Assembly: GCF_900110255.1 (NCBI RefSeq)
Contig: NZ_FODD01000027.1
Span: 62,001 to 126,000 of the forward strand
Direction: 5' to 3'
DNA length: 64,000 nucleotides
DNA from: Actinacidiphila rubida
Lineage (GTDB): Bacteria > Actinomycetota > Actinomycetes > Streptomycetales > Streptomycetaceae
Shown here: piece by piece, positions 32,170 to 40,728 of the stretch
How the letters are laid out: each line of letters starts with the position of its first letter
How positions within the stretch are numbered: the stretch's first letter is position 1
The notes under the pieces: generated by a model
Database searches by the model: none
Seen by the model: the letters and a program-made list of their open reading frames with translations, nothing else
What the model was told of the DNA's origin: nothing
Program-made: the position numbers and the translations under genes

Positions 32170-34275
32170 TCACTCGGGCCAGTAGGAGCACCGGATCCCG
32201 GTGTGCACGGCCTGCCGCAGGTGTGCCCCGATCGCGGAGTCGGCCGCCGCGATCCGGTCCATGGCCCGGCGGACCGCCTTGCTCACGGCCACCCGGGAGC
32301 GTTCCTCGCCCTCGGGGAAGGTGCGGACACGTCCGCTCAGGCCGGTGGCGCCCGCCAACTGGCCCACCAGCCAGTCGTGTTCGGCCCGCGCGACGGCAGC
32401 CCGGTCGGGGTCGCCGCCCGCGGTGAGCTCGTCCAGCTCCGTACGCAGCCGGGCCAGGCGGTACCGGTACTGCTGCGCCGCCACCCGGTCGAGCACCGGC
32501 TGTCCGGACAGGGCGGGCCGTTCAGCGGCCTCGTTGAGCGCGGCCAGCCCCGCCACGAGGTCGACGGCCCGGATCTCCTGGCGCGGATTGCCGATCAGCA
32601 CCACCAGGTGGAGCATCCCCACGCTGTGCTCCACCAGCACGCTGCGATCACCCAGCCCGATCCGCCACTTGCGGCCGAGCCGGGTGCAGACCGCCGTGGG
32701 CGGTCGGCGCTCGTCCCCGCTCGGCCCGTCGCCGCCGAGCTCGTCCCCGCGGGATCCGTCCCCGACGAGCCTGCCCGCGCCCCGCATGCCCCCGCCCTGC
32801 CCGTCCGCACGGGCGAGTCCGCCGCCTCCGCCGAGTCCGTCGCCCCCCGGCAGGGGCGCCGTGGCCTCTCCCGCGAGCACGTCCGTCTCGGCCCGGACGG
32901 CGTCGGCCTCCTCCGGCCGCCCGGCCCGTTCCAGCGCCAGCGCGAGCCGGTCGCGGGATGCCGCGGCCGCGGGCCAGTGCGCCAAGGCCAGGTTCTGCCG
33001 GAGCGCGTCCCGCAGATGGGTCACGGCCCGGTCGACGTCTCCCGTGGTCAACGCGGCGACACCCAGGGCATGGTGGGCCGAGCCGAAGCAGGCGACGGCG
33101 AGACTGCCCACCATGGGCAGATGCCCGTACGGGCTCAGCAGCTCGTAGACCCGCGCCGCCGTGGCGGTGTCGTCGAGGAGGTAGGCGGCCTCCGCGACAC
33201 CGTGCATCGTCACCATCCAGCTGCTCGACCGGGGCAGGTCGCCGAGGTCGCCGCCGCACAGGGTGGCCAGCGCGCCGACCGCCCTGCGCCGGTCCCCGGC
33301 CGTCGCCGCGGCGACCGCGAGCGCCGCCAGGGCGTGATCGTCCACGGCGCTCAGCGTGGGGGAGTTGACCAGATCGCCGAGCAGCGGTACCAGCTCCGCC
33401 ACCCGGCCCTGGTACCAGCGGACGGTCACGAGCTGCGCGGCCTGCCACACCGTCGCGTTGACGTCGCCGGCGGCGATCCCGCGCTCGGCGCAGGTGCGGG
33501 CCAGCTCCTCGGCCTCGTCGAGGCGGCCCGCACGGACGGCGAGCATGACGCTCATCGCGCTCGCCACGAAGCCCACCGCGAGGTGGTCCCGTTCGGTCAG
33601 CAGCTCACGCAGTTCGGCCAGGCAGCGTTCCGCGTGCGGATCGCCGTCGAGGAACATGTCGACGGTCTGCCACAGCAGGCCCATCAGCAGATCGCTGCGG
33701 CGGGAGGTGCGGAAGCTCTCCGCGACGAGGTCGGCGGCCAGCTTCCGGCGGAGCGCGCCGTGTTCGGGGCCGACCAGGCAGTGATGGGTGAGGCTCAGCG
33801 CCTCCGCGCGCGCCAGCGGAGCGCGCCGCGCCGTGGCCTCCTCGAGCAGCGCCAGCACGGCCGTATGGTCGCTGCGGCGGTAGTCGCCCTCCCCGGCCAG
33901 CCGGATCCGCAGCCGCAGGGCCAGCGACGACTCGGGCTCCAGCACGTCCAGCGCCTGGCGTATCCGCGACTCCAGGAGCACCGAGGCCGTGACCGTGCGG
34001 TGCTCGTGCACCCACAGGCCGCCGAAGCCCAGCGCGGCCACCGCCATCGCCCCCGCGTCGCCGGCCGACTCGGCGATCCGGAAGGCCCGGTCGAACCGGT
34101 CCCGGCCCGACCGCAGATCACCGTCCTCGACGACGGCACGGGTCCCCTCGTCGAGCAGCGTCCGGAGTTCCGGCAGCCGGTTCATGTCAGGCCTCACGTC
34201 CGGCTCGACGTCCGGCCGCGCGTCCGGCCCGGGGGGACCCGGCACGTTCCGCGCCGGCGCTTCGGCATCGTTCAC
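32170..34275 (-). CDS. TPR-rich transcriptional-regulator-like protein
   Basis: A protein of about 701 residues built mostly from alpha-helical repeats (LLEEATARRAPLARAEALSL, RAGRLDEAEELARTCAERG, LTTGDVDRAVTHLRDALRQN and similar), like the C-terminal half of large LuxR/SARP/AAA regulators. The last about 130 residues match the wing-like domain common in such proteins: VGMLHLVVLIGNPRQEIRAVDLV and then a coiled helix and IGAHLRQAVHTGIRCSYWP. There is no ATPase P-loop and no usual N-terminal DNA-binding domain. GTG 34275 follows AGGAGAG; ATG 34185 is an alternative. It is divergent from the secreted beta-helix gene, which it may regulate. Confidence 0.65.
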   Translation of the reverse strand: MNDAEAPARNVPGPPGPDARPDVEPDVRPDMNRLPELRTLLDEGTRAVVEDGDLRSGRDRFDRAFRIAESAGDAGAMAVAALGFGGLWVHEHRTVTASVLLESRIRQALDVLEPESSLALRLRIRLAGEGDYRRSDHTAVLALLEEATARRAPLARAEALSLTHHCLVGPEHGALRRKLAADLVAESFRTSRRSDLLMGLLWQTVDMFLDGDPHAERCLAELRELLTERDHLAVGFVASAMSVMLAVRAGRLDEAEELARTCAERGIAAGDVNATVWQAAQLVTVRWYQGRVAELVPLLGDLVNSPTLSAVDDHALAALAVAAATAGDRRRAVGALATLCGGDLGDLPRSSSWMVTMHGVAEAAYLLDDTATAARVYELLSPYGHLPMVGSLAVACFGSAHHALGVAALTTGDVDRAVTHLRDALRQNLALAHWPAAAASRDRLALALERAGRPEEADAVRAETDVLAGEATAPLPGGDGLGGGGGLARADGQGGGMRGAGRLVGDGSRGDELGGDGPSGDERRPPTAVCTRLGRKWRIGLGDRSVLVEHSVGMLHLVVLIGNPRQEIRAVDLVAGLAALNEAAERPALSGQPVLDRVAAQQYRYRLARLRTELDELTAGGDPDRAAVARAEHDWLVGQLAGATGLSGRVRTFPEGEERSRVAVSKAVRRAMDRIAAADSAIGAHLRQAVHTGIRCSYWPE

Positions 34276-34446
34276 GGCGGCACTTCTCTCCTGGGTGCAC
34301 TCGACAGCGCCAGGGGGAGCCGGCCGGACCGCCGTGTCGGTCGTGATCGGTGGCCTTGCCACAGGCGGAGGACGCCGAACAAGGTAGCGCAGCGCCCCTC
34401 GGCGGGGGAACCGCCGCATGCCGCACACCAGGTGCGCGGGCGCGAT

Positions 34447-34497
34447 GGCACGCCACGGCACCCGACGGCACGCCACGTCCCGCGACGGCACGCATCG
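34447..34497. promoter_or_regulatory. Three 20-bp spaced direct repeats
   Basis: GGCACGCCACG occurs at 34447-34457 and 34467-34477, and the variant GGCACGCATCG at 34487-34497, exactly 20 bp apart. The array lies between the divergent TPR-regulator and beta-helix genes, 60-110 bases upstream of the latter's GTG. Helically phased repeats of this kind are typical operator arrays. Confidence 0.6.
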
Positions 34498-34556
34498 GAA
34501 CGCCCACCTGGCAGCGGCACATCCTGTCGCCCATTCCTTTCGAAGGGGACTCAGCC

Positions 34557-37121
34557 GTGGGCTTTTTCGGGCATCGGCGCTCCGCACTCGGCGGCGCCGT
34601 GGCGCTCGCGCTCTGGCTCGCGCTCGGTGGCGGTCCGGGGGCGACCACCGCGTCCGCCGCGGCACCGGCGTTCTCCATCACCTCCGACAACCAGCAGGAC
34701 CTCTTCGTCCAGGCGATCGCCACTCCGGACGCCGTGGTGCACATCGCCGGGAACGTGGACCTCGACCTGACCGGCCGGGAGTCCCTGCCGGTCGCCCCCG
34801 GGGTCCGGATCCTGGGCGACCGGACGCTGCGTCCGCAGGGACCACGGCTGTTCACGACCTCCTTCCCGTCCCTCCTCCTCAGCGTCGGGAACGACGGCGC
34901 CGGCACGCACAGCGACGACGTGCGGATCAGCGGCATCCGGCTGCAGGGCGCGGAGAGCGACGATCCCTTCTCGGCGGTCGGCACCAGCGACTCCGACGGC
35001 ATCCGGGTGGACTCCAGCGTGAACGTGGAGATCGACCACAGCGAGATCGACCACTGGCGCGGAGCCGCGGTGAGCATCGTCGACGGCCAGAACCGGATCG
35101 GCCTGCAGAACGCCCGGACCGTGTGGGTGCACGACGACTACATCCACCACAACCAGCACCCCACCGGCACCATCTGCTGCGGTCACGGCGCCGGTTACGG
35201 CGTGGAGACGAGCCACGGCGCCTACGCCCTGGTCGAGCGGAACGTGTTCGACGACAACCGGCACGCGATCACCGGCGACGGTTCGGCCGGCGACGGCTAC
35301 CTGGCGTACCGCAACCTGATCTGGGGCGGCGGCGGGGACAACTCCTACGTCTGGCACACCCACGAGATCGACATGCACGGCAGCGACTCGTCGTGCAGCT
35401 ACGAGTGCGGCTCGGCGGGCGAGTACATGGACGTGGAGTACAACACCGTCTGGTACACCAACGGCACAGGCGTCAAACTCCGCGGCACCCCCAGCATCGG
35501 CATGACGGTGTCGCACAACGTCTTCCAGCACGAGGACCTCTGGGTGGGGTCGATCCTGCCCCTCCACGCGGCGCTGGACCAGACCGAGACCGGGCTGCAC
35601 CAGTCCGCCAACACCCTGGACTCGTACACCGGCGACCAGCGCAAGTACTGCGACTTCGACGGCGACGGCACCGACGACGCGTTCATCGCCACCGGCATCA
35701 CCTGGTGGTACCAGTCCAGCGCGCTCGGCGGCCGCTGGGTGTACCTCGACCAGTCGACGACGAGGCTCGCGGACGTCTCGCTCGGCGACGTCGACAACGA
35801 CGGCCTGTGCGACGTGGGTTATCCCGGCGGGGTGTTCGTCAACCCGGGCCAGGGCGTCTCGTCGACCACCGCGACCGCGACGGTCTCCAGCGGCGACTTC
35901 GACGGCGACGGCCGCACCGACCTGGCGCTCAGCGCCTCGGACACCTGGCAGGGCCTGCCCGTCGCCTCCTCCCACGGTGACGGAACCTTCTCCACGGACC
36001 AGGCCGCGTCCGGCGACTTCCCCCGCCTCGCGGCCACCCCCGGAGCCCGGACCTTCACCGGGGACTTCGACGGCGACGGCCGCACCGACCTCGCCGCGTT
36101 GGGCGCGCAGGGCTGGAGCACCCTGCCGGTGGCGTTCTCGAACGGCGACGGGACGTTCCGGGACACGCGTTCCGGCGTCGGCGACTTCGCCGCGTGGGCG
36201 TCCCTGCCCGGTGTGAAGGCGCAGGTGGGCGACTTCGACGGCGACGGCCGGTCGGACATCGCGCTGGTCGGCGGAAGGGGCTGGGGTTCGGTGCCCGTGG
36301 CGTTCTCCAACGGGGACGGCACGTTCCGGGTCGCCAACGCGTCCGTGGACAGCTTCGCCGGGTGGGCGCAGGTGCCGGGGGCGCAGGTGGTGAGCGGTGA
36401 CTTCGACCACGACGGCCGGACCGACCTCGCGCTGGTAGGGGGCGGCGGCTGGGGTTCGGTGCCGGTGGCGTTCTCGAACGGCGACGGCACGTTCCGCATC
36501 GCCAACGCGTCGTCGGTCGACTTCGCCGGCTGGGCGGCCGTCCCCGGAGCGAGGATCGAGGTGGGCGACGTGAACGGGGACGGCCGCACGGACATCGCCC
36601 TCGTCCCGGGGCCCGACACCCCCTGGTGGTACACCCTCCCGGTCGCGTTCTCCAACGGGGACGGCACGTTCCGCGTCACGAACGCGCCCTCGGCCGATTT
36701 CGCCGGGTGGGCGCAGGTGCCGGGGGCGCAGGTGGTGAGCGGTGACTTCGACCACGACGGCCGGACCGACCTCGCGCTGGTGGGGGGCGGCGGCTGGGGT
36801 TCGGTGCCGGTGGCGTTCTCGAACGGCGACGGCACGTTCCGCGTCACCAACGCGTCGTCGGTCGACTTCGCCGGCTGGGCGGCCGTCCCCGGAGTGAAGG
36901 CACGGGTGGGCGACTTCGACGGGGACGGACGGACGGACATCGCCCTCGTCCGGGGCCCCGACACTCCGTGGTGGTACACCCTGCCGGTGGCCTTCTCCAG
37001 CGGGGACGGCACCTTCCGTATCACCAACGCCGCCGCCGACCGGTTCGACCGGTGGGCATCGGCCCCCGCGCACACCCCCGACCCGTCGAGTCCGGACGCG
37101 CAGGCCACGAGCGGGACATGA
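34557..37121 (+). CDS. Secreted right-handed beta-helix (pectate-lyase-like) protein with FG-GAP repeats
   Basis: An 854-residue exported protein. A Sec-type signal covers residues 1-35 (hydrophobic core ALALWLALGG, cleavage near ASAAAPA). Residues about 40-350 form a pectate-lyase-like parallel beta-helix (SSVNVEIDHSEIDHW, VWVHDDYIHHN, VEYNTVWYTNGTGVKL). From about 365 to 845 come FG-GAP/VCBS calcium-binding propeller repeats with D-x-D-x-D-G loops (GDFDGDGRTDLAL and variants). It likely binds and perhaps cleaves a polysaccharide. GTG 34557 is preceded by GAAGGGG. A block of about 190 bp in the repeat region is duplicated almost exactly (36356 and 36701). Confidence 0.82.
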   Translation: MGFFGHRRSALGGAVALALWLALGGGPGATTASAAAPAFSITSDNQQDLFVQAIATPDAVVHIAGNVDLDLTGRESLPVAPGVRILGDRTLRPQGPRLFTTSFPSLLLSVGNDGAGTHSDDVRISGIRLQGAESDDPFSAVGTSDSDGIRVDSSVNVEIDHSEIDHWRGAAVSIVDGQNRIGLQNARTVWVHDDYIHHNQHPTGTICCGHGAGYGVETSHGAYALVERNVFDDNRHAITGDGSAGDGYLAYRNLIWGGGGDNSYVWHTHEIDMHGSDSSCSYECGSAGEYMDVEYNTVWYTNGTGVKLRGTPSIGMTVSHNVFQHEDLWVGSILPLHAALDQTETGLHQSANTLDSYTGDQRKYCDFDGDGTDDAFIATGITWWYQSSALGGRWVYLDQSTTRLADVSLGDVDNDGLCDVGYPGGVFVNPGQGVSSTTATATVSSGDFDGDGRTDLALSASDTWQGLPVASSHGDGTFSTDQAASGDFPRLAATPGARTFTGDFDGDGRTDLAALGAQGWSTLPVAFSNGDGTFRDTRSGVGDFAAWASLPGVKAQVGDFDGDGRSDIALVGGRGWGSVPVAFSNGDGTFRVANASVDSFAGWAQVPGAQVVSGDFDHDGRTDLALVGGGGWGSVPVAFSNGDGTFRIANASSVDFAGWAAVPGARIEVGDVNGDGRTDIALVPGPDTPWWYTLPVAFSNGDGTFRVTNAPSADFAGWAQVPGAQVVSGDFDHDGRTDLALVGGGGWGSVPVAFSNGDGTFRVTNASSVDFAGWAAVPGVKARVGDFDGDGRTDIALVRGPDTPWWYTLPVAFSSGDGTFRITNAAADRFDRWASAPAHTPDPSSPDAQATSGT
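36356..36890 (+). repeat. Near-identical internal DNA duplication in the FG-GAP region
   Basis: Sequence starting CGCCGGGTGG at 36356 recurs at 36701, 345 bases (115 codons) later, and the two copies stay almost identical for roughly 190 bases. The multiple of three keeps the frame. It points to recent duplication or gene conversion between propeller blades. Confidence 0.75.
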
Positions 37122-37223
37122 CGGGCACCCCGGTGTTCCGCCCGCGGCACCGCCCGACGGCCCTTTGAGCGCGACGGCTCCACGACCCGGTTCCACGCAC
37201 GTTCCGCTTCCAGGAGGGTTCCT

Positions 37224-37847
37224 GTGTCACTGCCACGCGTCCGCACCACGCTGACCGCCCTGACCATGACGTTCGCGGCGTGCGCCGGCGTGCTGTCCGC
37301 CGGCGCGCCCGCCGCCGCGGCCCGGCCCGCCGGTACGGCGAGCCGCTCGGTCCTGGCACCGTTCCGGGAGCCGGACTTCGCCGCCACCTGCGCGTGGCAC
37401 ACCTTCGGCGAGGGGGAACAGCCGCCGCTGTGGCTGATGTTCGTGAACCCGCTCTGCGTGGAGTACAGCAAGCGCGACATCACCTTCGACGACGGCGGCG
37501 CCCTGACGTTCCTGCTCGCCGAGCCGTCCCGGTTCGCCATCGCGCTCCCGACCTGCCGGTACTACCAGAAGGACCACTGGAGCGTGCAGACCACGTCCGG
37601 CGCGACGCCCCTGGTGGCCTGGGACGGCCAGTACTGGTGGGACAAGTCCGGCGGCCACGCCGGCGCCCGCCTGGCGAACTTCCGGATCGACGGGCGGACC
37701 GTCGGCATCGGTGACGCCGCCCTCGCCCTCCGGGACAGCGGCTTTCCGCACGTCGCCGACGCCCTCGACGCCTACGGCCAGGCGCCCGGCGAGACCGGGG
37801 GCACCGTGGACCTGCCGTTCGACCTGACCTGCGCGCTCGCCGGGTGA
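37224..37847 (+). CDS. Secreted protein of unknown function
   Basis: A 207-residue protein with a clear signal peptide (LPRVRTTLTALTMTFAACAGVLS, split over residues 3-25, cleavage near PAAAARPAG). The mature part has several cysteines (CAWHTFG, NPLCVEY, LPTCRYY, DLTCALAG) suited to disulfides outside the cell. I do not recognise a family. GTG 37224 has a strong AGGAGGG site. Its stop overlaps the next start by 4 bases, so it belongs with the DUF5987/GMC oxidoreductase unit and may be its secreted partner. Confidence 0.75.
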   Translation: MSLPRVRTTLTALTMTFAACAGVLSAGAPAAAARPAGTASRSVLAPFREPDFAATCAWHTFGEGEQPPLWLMFVNPLCVEYSKRDITFDDGGALTFLLAEPSRFAIALPTCRYYQKDHWSVQTTSGATPLVAWDGQYWWDKSGGHAGARLANFRIDGRTVGIGDAALALRDSGFPHVADALDAYGQAPGETGGTVDLPFDLTCALAG

Positions 37848-38539
37848 CCCCGATGACCTCACGGGACATGCGGCGACGCGACGTCGTCACAGCGCTGACC
37901 GCGACGCTGACGGCGCTGGCCGCCGGGCAGGTGATCCGTCCCGGAGCGGCCGACGCGCTCGGCTCCACGGGCGGCCGGGCGGAAGCCGCCGGCGAGAGCT
38001 GGACCACGCAGACCCTCGAAGCCTTCGCCGACACCCTCATCCCCGGGCAGCGCCGGTACCCGGGCGACCTGGCCGTGGCGGGCGCCGTCACCGGGCCGGG
38101 AGCGGTCCAGGCGGGGGTGGTCGACGTCCTCACGTCCCCTGACCTGCCGCTGGCGCCCCTGCTGCCGGAGATCGCCGCCCTGCTCGACGCCCGGGCCGTC
38201 GCCTACGCACTGGACCACCTCGTCCTGCTGCCGGTGACGTCCCCGCCCTTCGTCGGCCTGTCGTTCGCCCAGCGCACCGATCTGGTCGCCGGACTGTTCC
38301 GGCCCGGGACGCCCGACCGCCCCGTGTGGCAGATCCTCGGCCTCGTCACCGGCCTGGCCTTCGACACCGCCGCCACGCTCGACACCGCGCAGGCGGTGGC
38401 AGCCGCCCATCCGGGCCTCGCCTGGCTGCACTTCCCCCCGCCGGACGCGGACGGACTGTGGCGCTTCCCGCAGTTCTCCTACGGACGCGCCCTGGCGGAC
38501 ACCCACCCCGCAACCACGGCGTCCGGGAGCCCGGCATGA
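37844..38539 (+). CDS. DUF5987 family protein (oxidoreductase small subunit-like, Tat signal)
   Basis: A 231-residue protein. The start is GTG 37844, overlapping the previous stop, or ATG 37853. A twin-arginine-type leader (MRRRDVVTALTATLTALAAG) is followed by TQTLEAFADTLIPGQRRYPGD, a sequence found in small subunits related to gluconate 2-dehydrogenase subunit 3. Such subunits pair with GMC-type oxidoreductases, as here (the next gene overlaps by 4 bases). I infer that this protein carries the Tat signal for both. Confidence 0.78.
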   Translation: MTPMTSRDMRRRDVVTALTATLTALAAGQVIRPGAADALGSTGGRAEAAGESWTTQTLEAFADTLIPGQRRYPGDLAVAGAVTGPGAVQAGVVDVLTSPDLPLAPLLPEIAALLDARAVAYALDHLVLLPVTSPPFVGLSFAQRTDLVAGLFRPGTPDRPVWQILGLVTGLAFDTAATLDTAQAVAAAHPGLAWLHFPPPDADGLWRFPQFSYGRALADTHPATTASGSPA

Positions 38540-40125
38540 GCGAGGAGACCACCGACGTCCTCGTCATCGGCAGCGGCTTCGGCGGCGCCATCCCCGCCTA
38601 CCACCTCGCGGCCGGCGGCGCCCGGGTCACCGTCCTGGAACGCGGGCCCCGCCTGGCGGCCGAGGACTTCGCCCACTCGATGCGCCTGGGCACCTACAAC
38701 CGCATCGTCGACGTCATCCAGGGCGACGGCATCTCCGTCGTGGCGGGCAACTGCGTCGGCGGCGGCAGCGTCGTCTACTTCGCCGCCTCGCTCCGCGCGC
38801 CCGCCTTCGCCTTCGAACGGTCCGGCAGTCTCGGCAGGCGGATCTGGCCGGCCGCGCTCACCCGGGCCGCGCTCGACCCCTGGTACGAACGGGTCGAGGA
38901 GGCGCTGCCCGTGGCCAGGACCGGCTGGCAGGACGTCTCCTACGCCGGCGGGGTCCTGGCCGCGGCCTGCCGGCGCTCCGGCCACACCTGCAACCCCGTG
39001 CCGGTCGCGGTGGACACCGGTCGCTGCACCAACTGCAACTGGATGCTGTCCGGTTGCCGTTTCGACGCCAAGCGCTCGATGCTGCTGAACTACCTTCCCG
39101 GGGCCGAGGCCCACGGTGCCGTGATCCGCCCCCTGCACGAAGTGCAACTCCTCGGCCCCAGCACGGAATCCGGCTACCGGTACGCCGCCGCCTACACCGT
39201 GCTGGACCCGGGCGACTACAGCTGCACGGCCGAAGTCGGCGTCATCCACGCCAAAGTGGTGGTCCTCGCCGCGGGAGCCGTCGGCAGTCCGGTGATCCTC
39301 CAGCGGTCCGCGCTGCCCCTCGGCGGCATACCGCCGGCCGTCGGACGCTACTTCTCCGGCAACGGAGACCGCGTGAGCGTCGCCGACGTCGACGAGACCA
39401 AGGTGCGGACGCTGCTCGGCCTGTCCCGGCCCGACGGTGCCGCATACGAGGGTCTGCCGATCGGCCGCCCGATCACCGCCGCCACGTACGACTACCTGGA
39501 CCCGGCGGCCCCCGAGTACAGCCGCTTCATGCTCCAGCAGATCTACTTCCCGCCGTTGACCAATCTGCTGGCCCGCACCGCCTCGGCACCCGACTGGTTC
39601 GGTGTGGCGAAACGCTCTCTGCGCGGCAGGTGGCCGTCCTGGCTGACGTTGCTGGCCATGACGGAGGACGACAACGAAGGGACCTTCGGCCCGCCGCCCC
39701 TCACCGGCGGTTTCCTCCGCCTCGCCCCCGGACTGGGCAGGGGCACCATGGCCTACCACCCCACCGCCCGCACGCGCGGCGGATGGAACACCGCGGACGA
39801 CGCGCTGCGCGCCATCCTGGAGAAGGACGGACTGGCCCAGGTCCGCCCCTGGTCCGAGGACGTGGCGGGGACCGTCACGGCCCACCCCATCGGCTCAGTG
39901 CGCATCGGCGACGACCCGGCCGGCAGCGCGCTGAGCGACACGCACGAACTCCGGGGCCACACCGGCCTGTTCGTCACCGACGGCTCGGCGGTCCCGGCGT
40001 CCCTCACCGTCAACCCGTCGCTGACCATCGCGGCCCTCGCGGAACGCGCCGTCCCCGCGATCGTGTTCCGCGCCAGGGAAGCGGCGGTCGACGTCACCTA
40101 CGGTGCGCCGCTGCCGCGCCCGTAG
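38536..40125 (+). CDS. GMC-family oxidoreductase (cholesterol-oxidase-like)
   Basis: A 529-residue FAD enzyme: FAD motif VIGSGFGGAIPAYHLAAGG at the N-terminus, GNCVGGGSVVYFAAS (about 71-85), a CxxCx6C cluster at Cys164, Cys167 and Cys174, and the C-terminal catalytic His and Asn in AHPIGSVR and VNPSLTIAA. It would oxidise a sterol or other alcohol using oxygen or a quinone-type acceptor. It has no signal peptide of its own, so export with the Tat-bearing DUF5987 partner is plausible. ATG 38536 overlaps the DUF5987 stop. Confidence 0.85.
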   Translation: MSEETTDVLVIGSGFGGAIPAYHLAAGGARVTVLERGPRLAAEDFAHSMRLGTYNRIVDVIQGDGISVVAGNCVGGGSVVYFAASLRAPAFAFERSGSLGRRIWPAALTRAALDPWYERVEEALPVARTGWQDVSYAGGVLAAACRRSGHTCNPVPVAVDTGRCTNCNWMLSGCRFDAKRSMLLNYLPGAEAHGAVIRPLHEVQLLGPSTESGYRYAAAYTVLDPGDYSCTAEVGVIHAKVVVLAAGAVGSPVILQRSALPLGGIPPAVGRYFSGNGDRVSVADVDETKVRTLLGLSRPDGAAYEGLPIGRPITAATYDYLDPAAPEYSRFMLQQIYFPPLTNLLARTASAPDWFGVAKRSLRGRWPSWLTLLAMTEDDNEGTFGPPPLTGGFLRLAPGLGRGTMAYHPTARTRGGWNTADDALRAILEKDGLAQVRPWSEDVAGTVTAHPIGSVRIGDDPAGSALSDTHELRGHTGLFVTDGSAVPASLTVNPSLTIAALAERAVPAIVFRAREAAVDVTYGAPLPRP

Positions 40126-40131
40126 CGAGGG

Positions 40132-40728
40132 TCAGCCCGGTCGGCTGACGGCACGCCAGCAGGCGCCCGCGATCTCGTCGAGCTGGGCCTGGGCCAGTTC
40201 GGTACCGGCGGAGGCGAGGCGGACGGCCGGGCTGAGGGACAGCTCGTAGAGCACGTCGAGGGGGAGCGGGAGCAGTCGCGCGGCCACGTCCGGCAGGGCC
40301 ACCTGGGCCGGCAGCGGGTCGTTCGCGTCGGCGAGGGCGGACGCGTGGGCGGCGGCGCGGTAGGGGGAGTGCTCCACCTGGAGGAGGAACTGCGCGTGGG
40401 TGGGGTGGGCCTTCAAGTACCGGTAACAGGCCAGCCACAGGGCGTGGAACCGCTCCTCGGCGGGGGCGTCCGGGTCCAGGCCGGCGGTGGCGGCGAGGCC
40501 GAGTGCCGCCTTCGTCTCGCCGTACGCGGCCAGCACCAGCTCGTCCTTGGAGGCGTAGTAGGTGTAGGCGGTGCCGGTGGCCACGCCGGCCTCGCGGGCG
40601 ACCGCGCTCATGGACGCACCGTGGAAGCCGTTGCGCGCCACCAGGCCGCGCAGGGCCGCGCGGACGGCGGCCGCCCGGCCGGTGGCCGCGCGGTCGGTGG
40701 CCGCGCGGTCGGTGGTCGCCGCCATCAC
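40132..40728 (-). CDS. TetR family transcriptional regulator
   Basis: A 198-residue repressor; the helix-turn-helix is SMSAVAREAGVATGTAYTYYASK (split, about residues 39-61). The N-terminus carries a low-complexity ATDRAATGRAA stretch from repeated codons (40676-40721). It is the second gene of an SDR-TetR unit: its start overlaps the SDR stop by 4 bases. The palindrome at 41677-41692 upstream of the SDR is the likely operator. It converges on the GMC gene with only 6 bases between stops. Confidence 0.88.
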   Translation of the reverse strand: MMAATTDRAATDRAATGRAAAVRAALRGLVARNGFHGASMSAVAREAGVATGTAYTYYASKDELVLAAYGETKAALGLAATAGLDPDAPAEERFHALWLACYRYLKAHPTHAQFLLQVEHSPYRAAAHASALADANDPLPAQVALPDVAARLLPLPLDVLYELSLSPAVRLASAGTELAQAQLDEIAGACWRAVSRPG

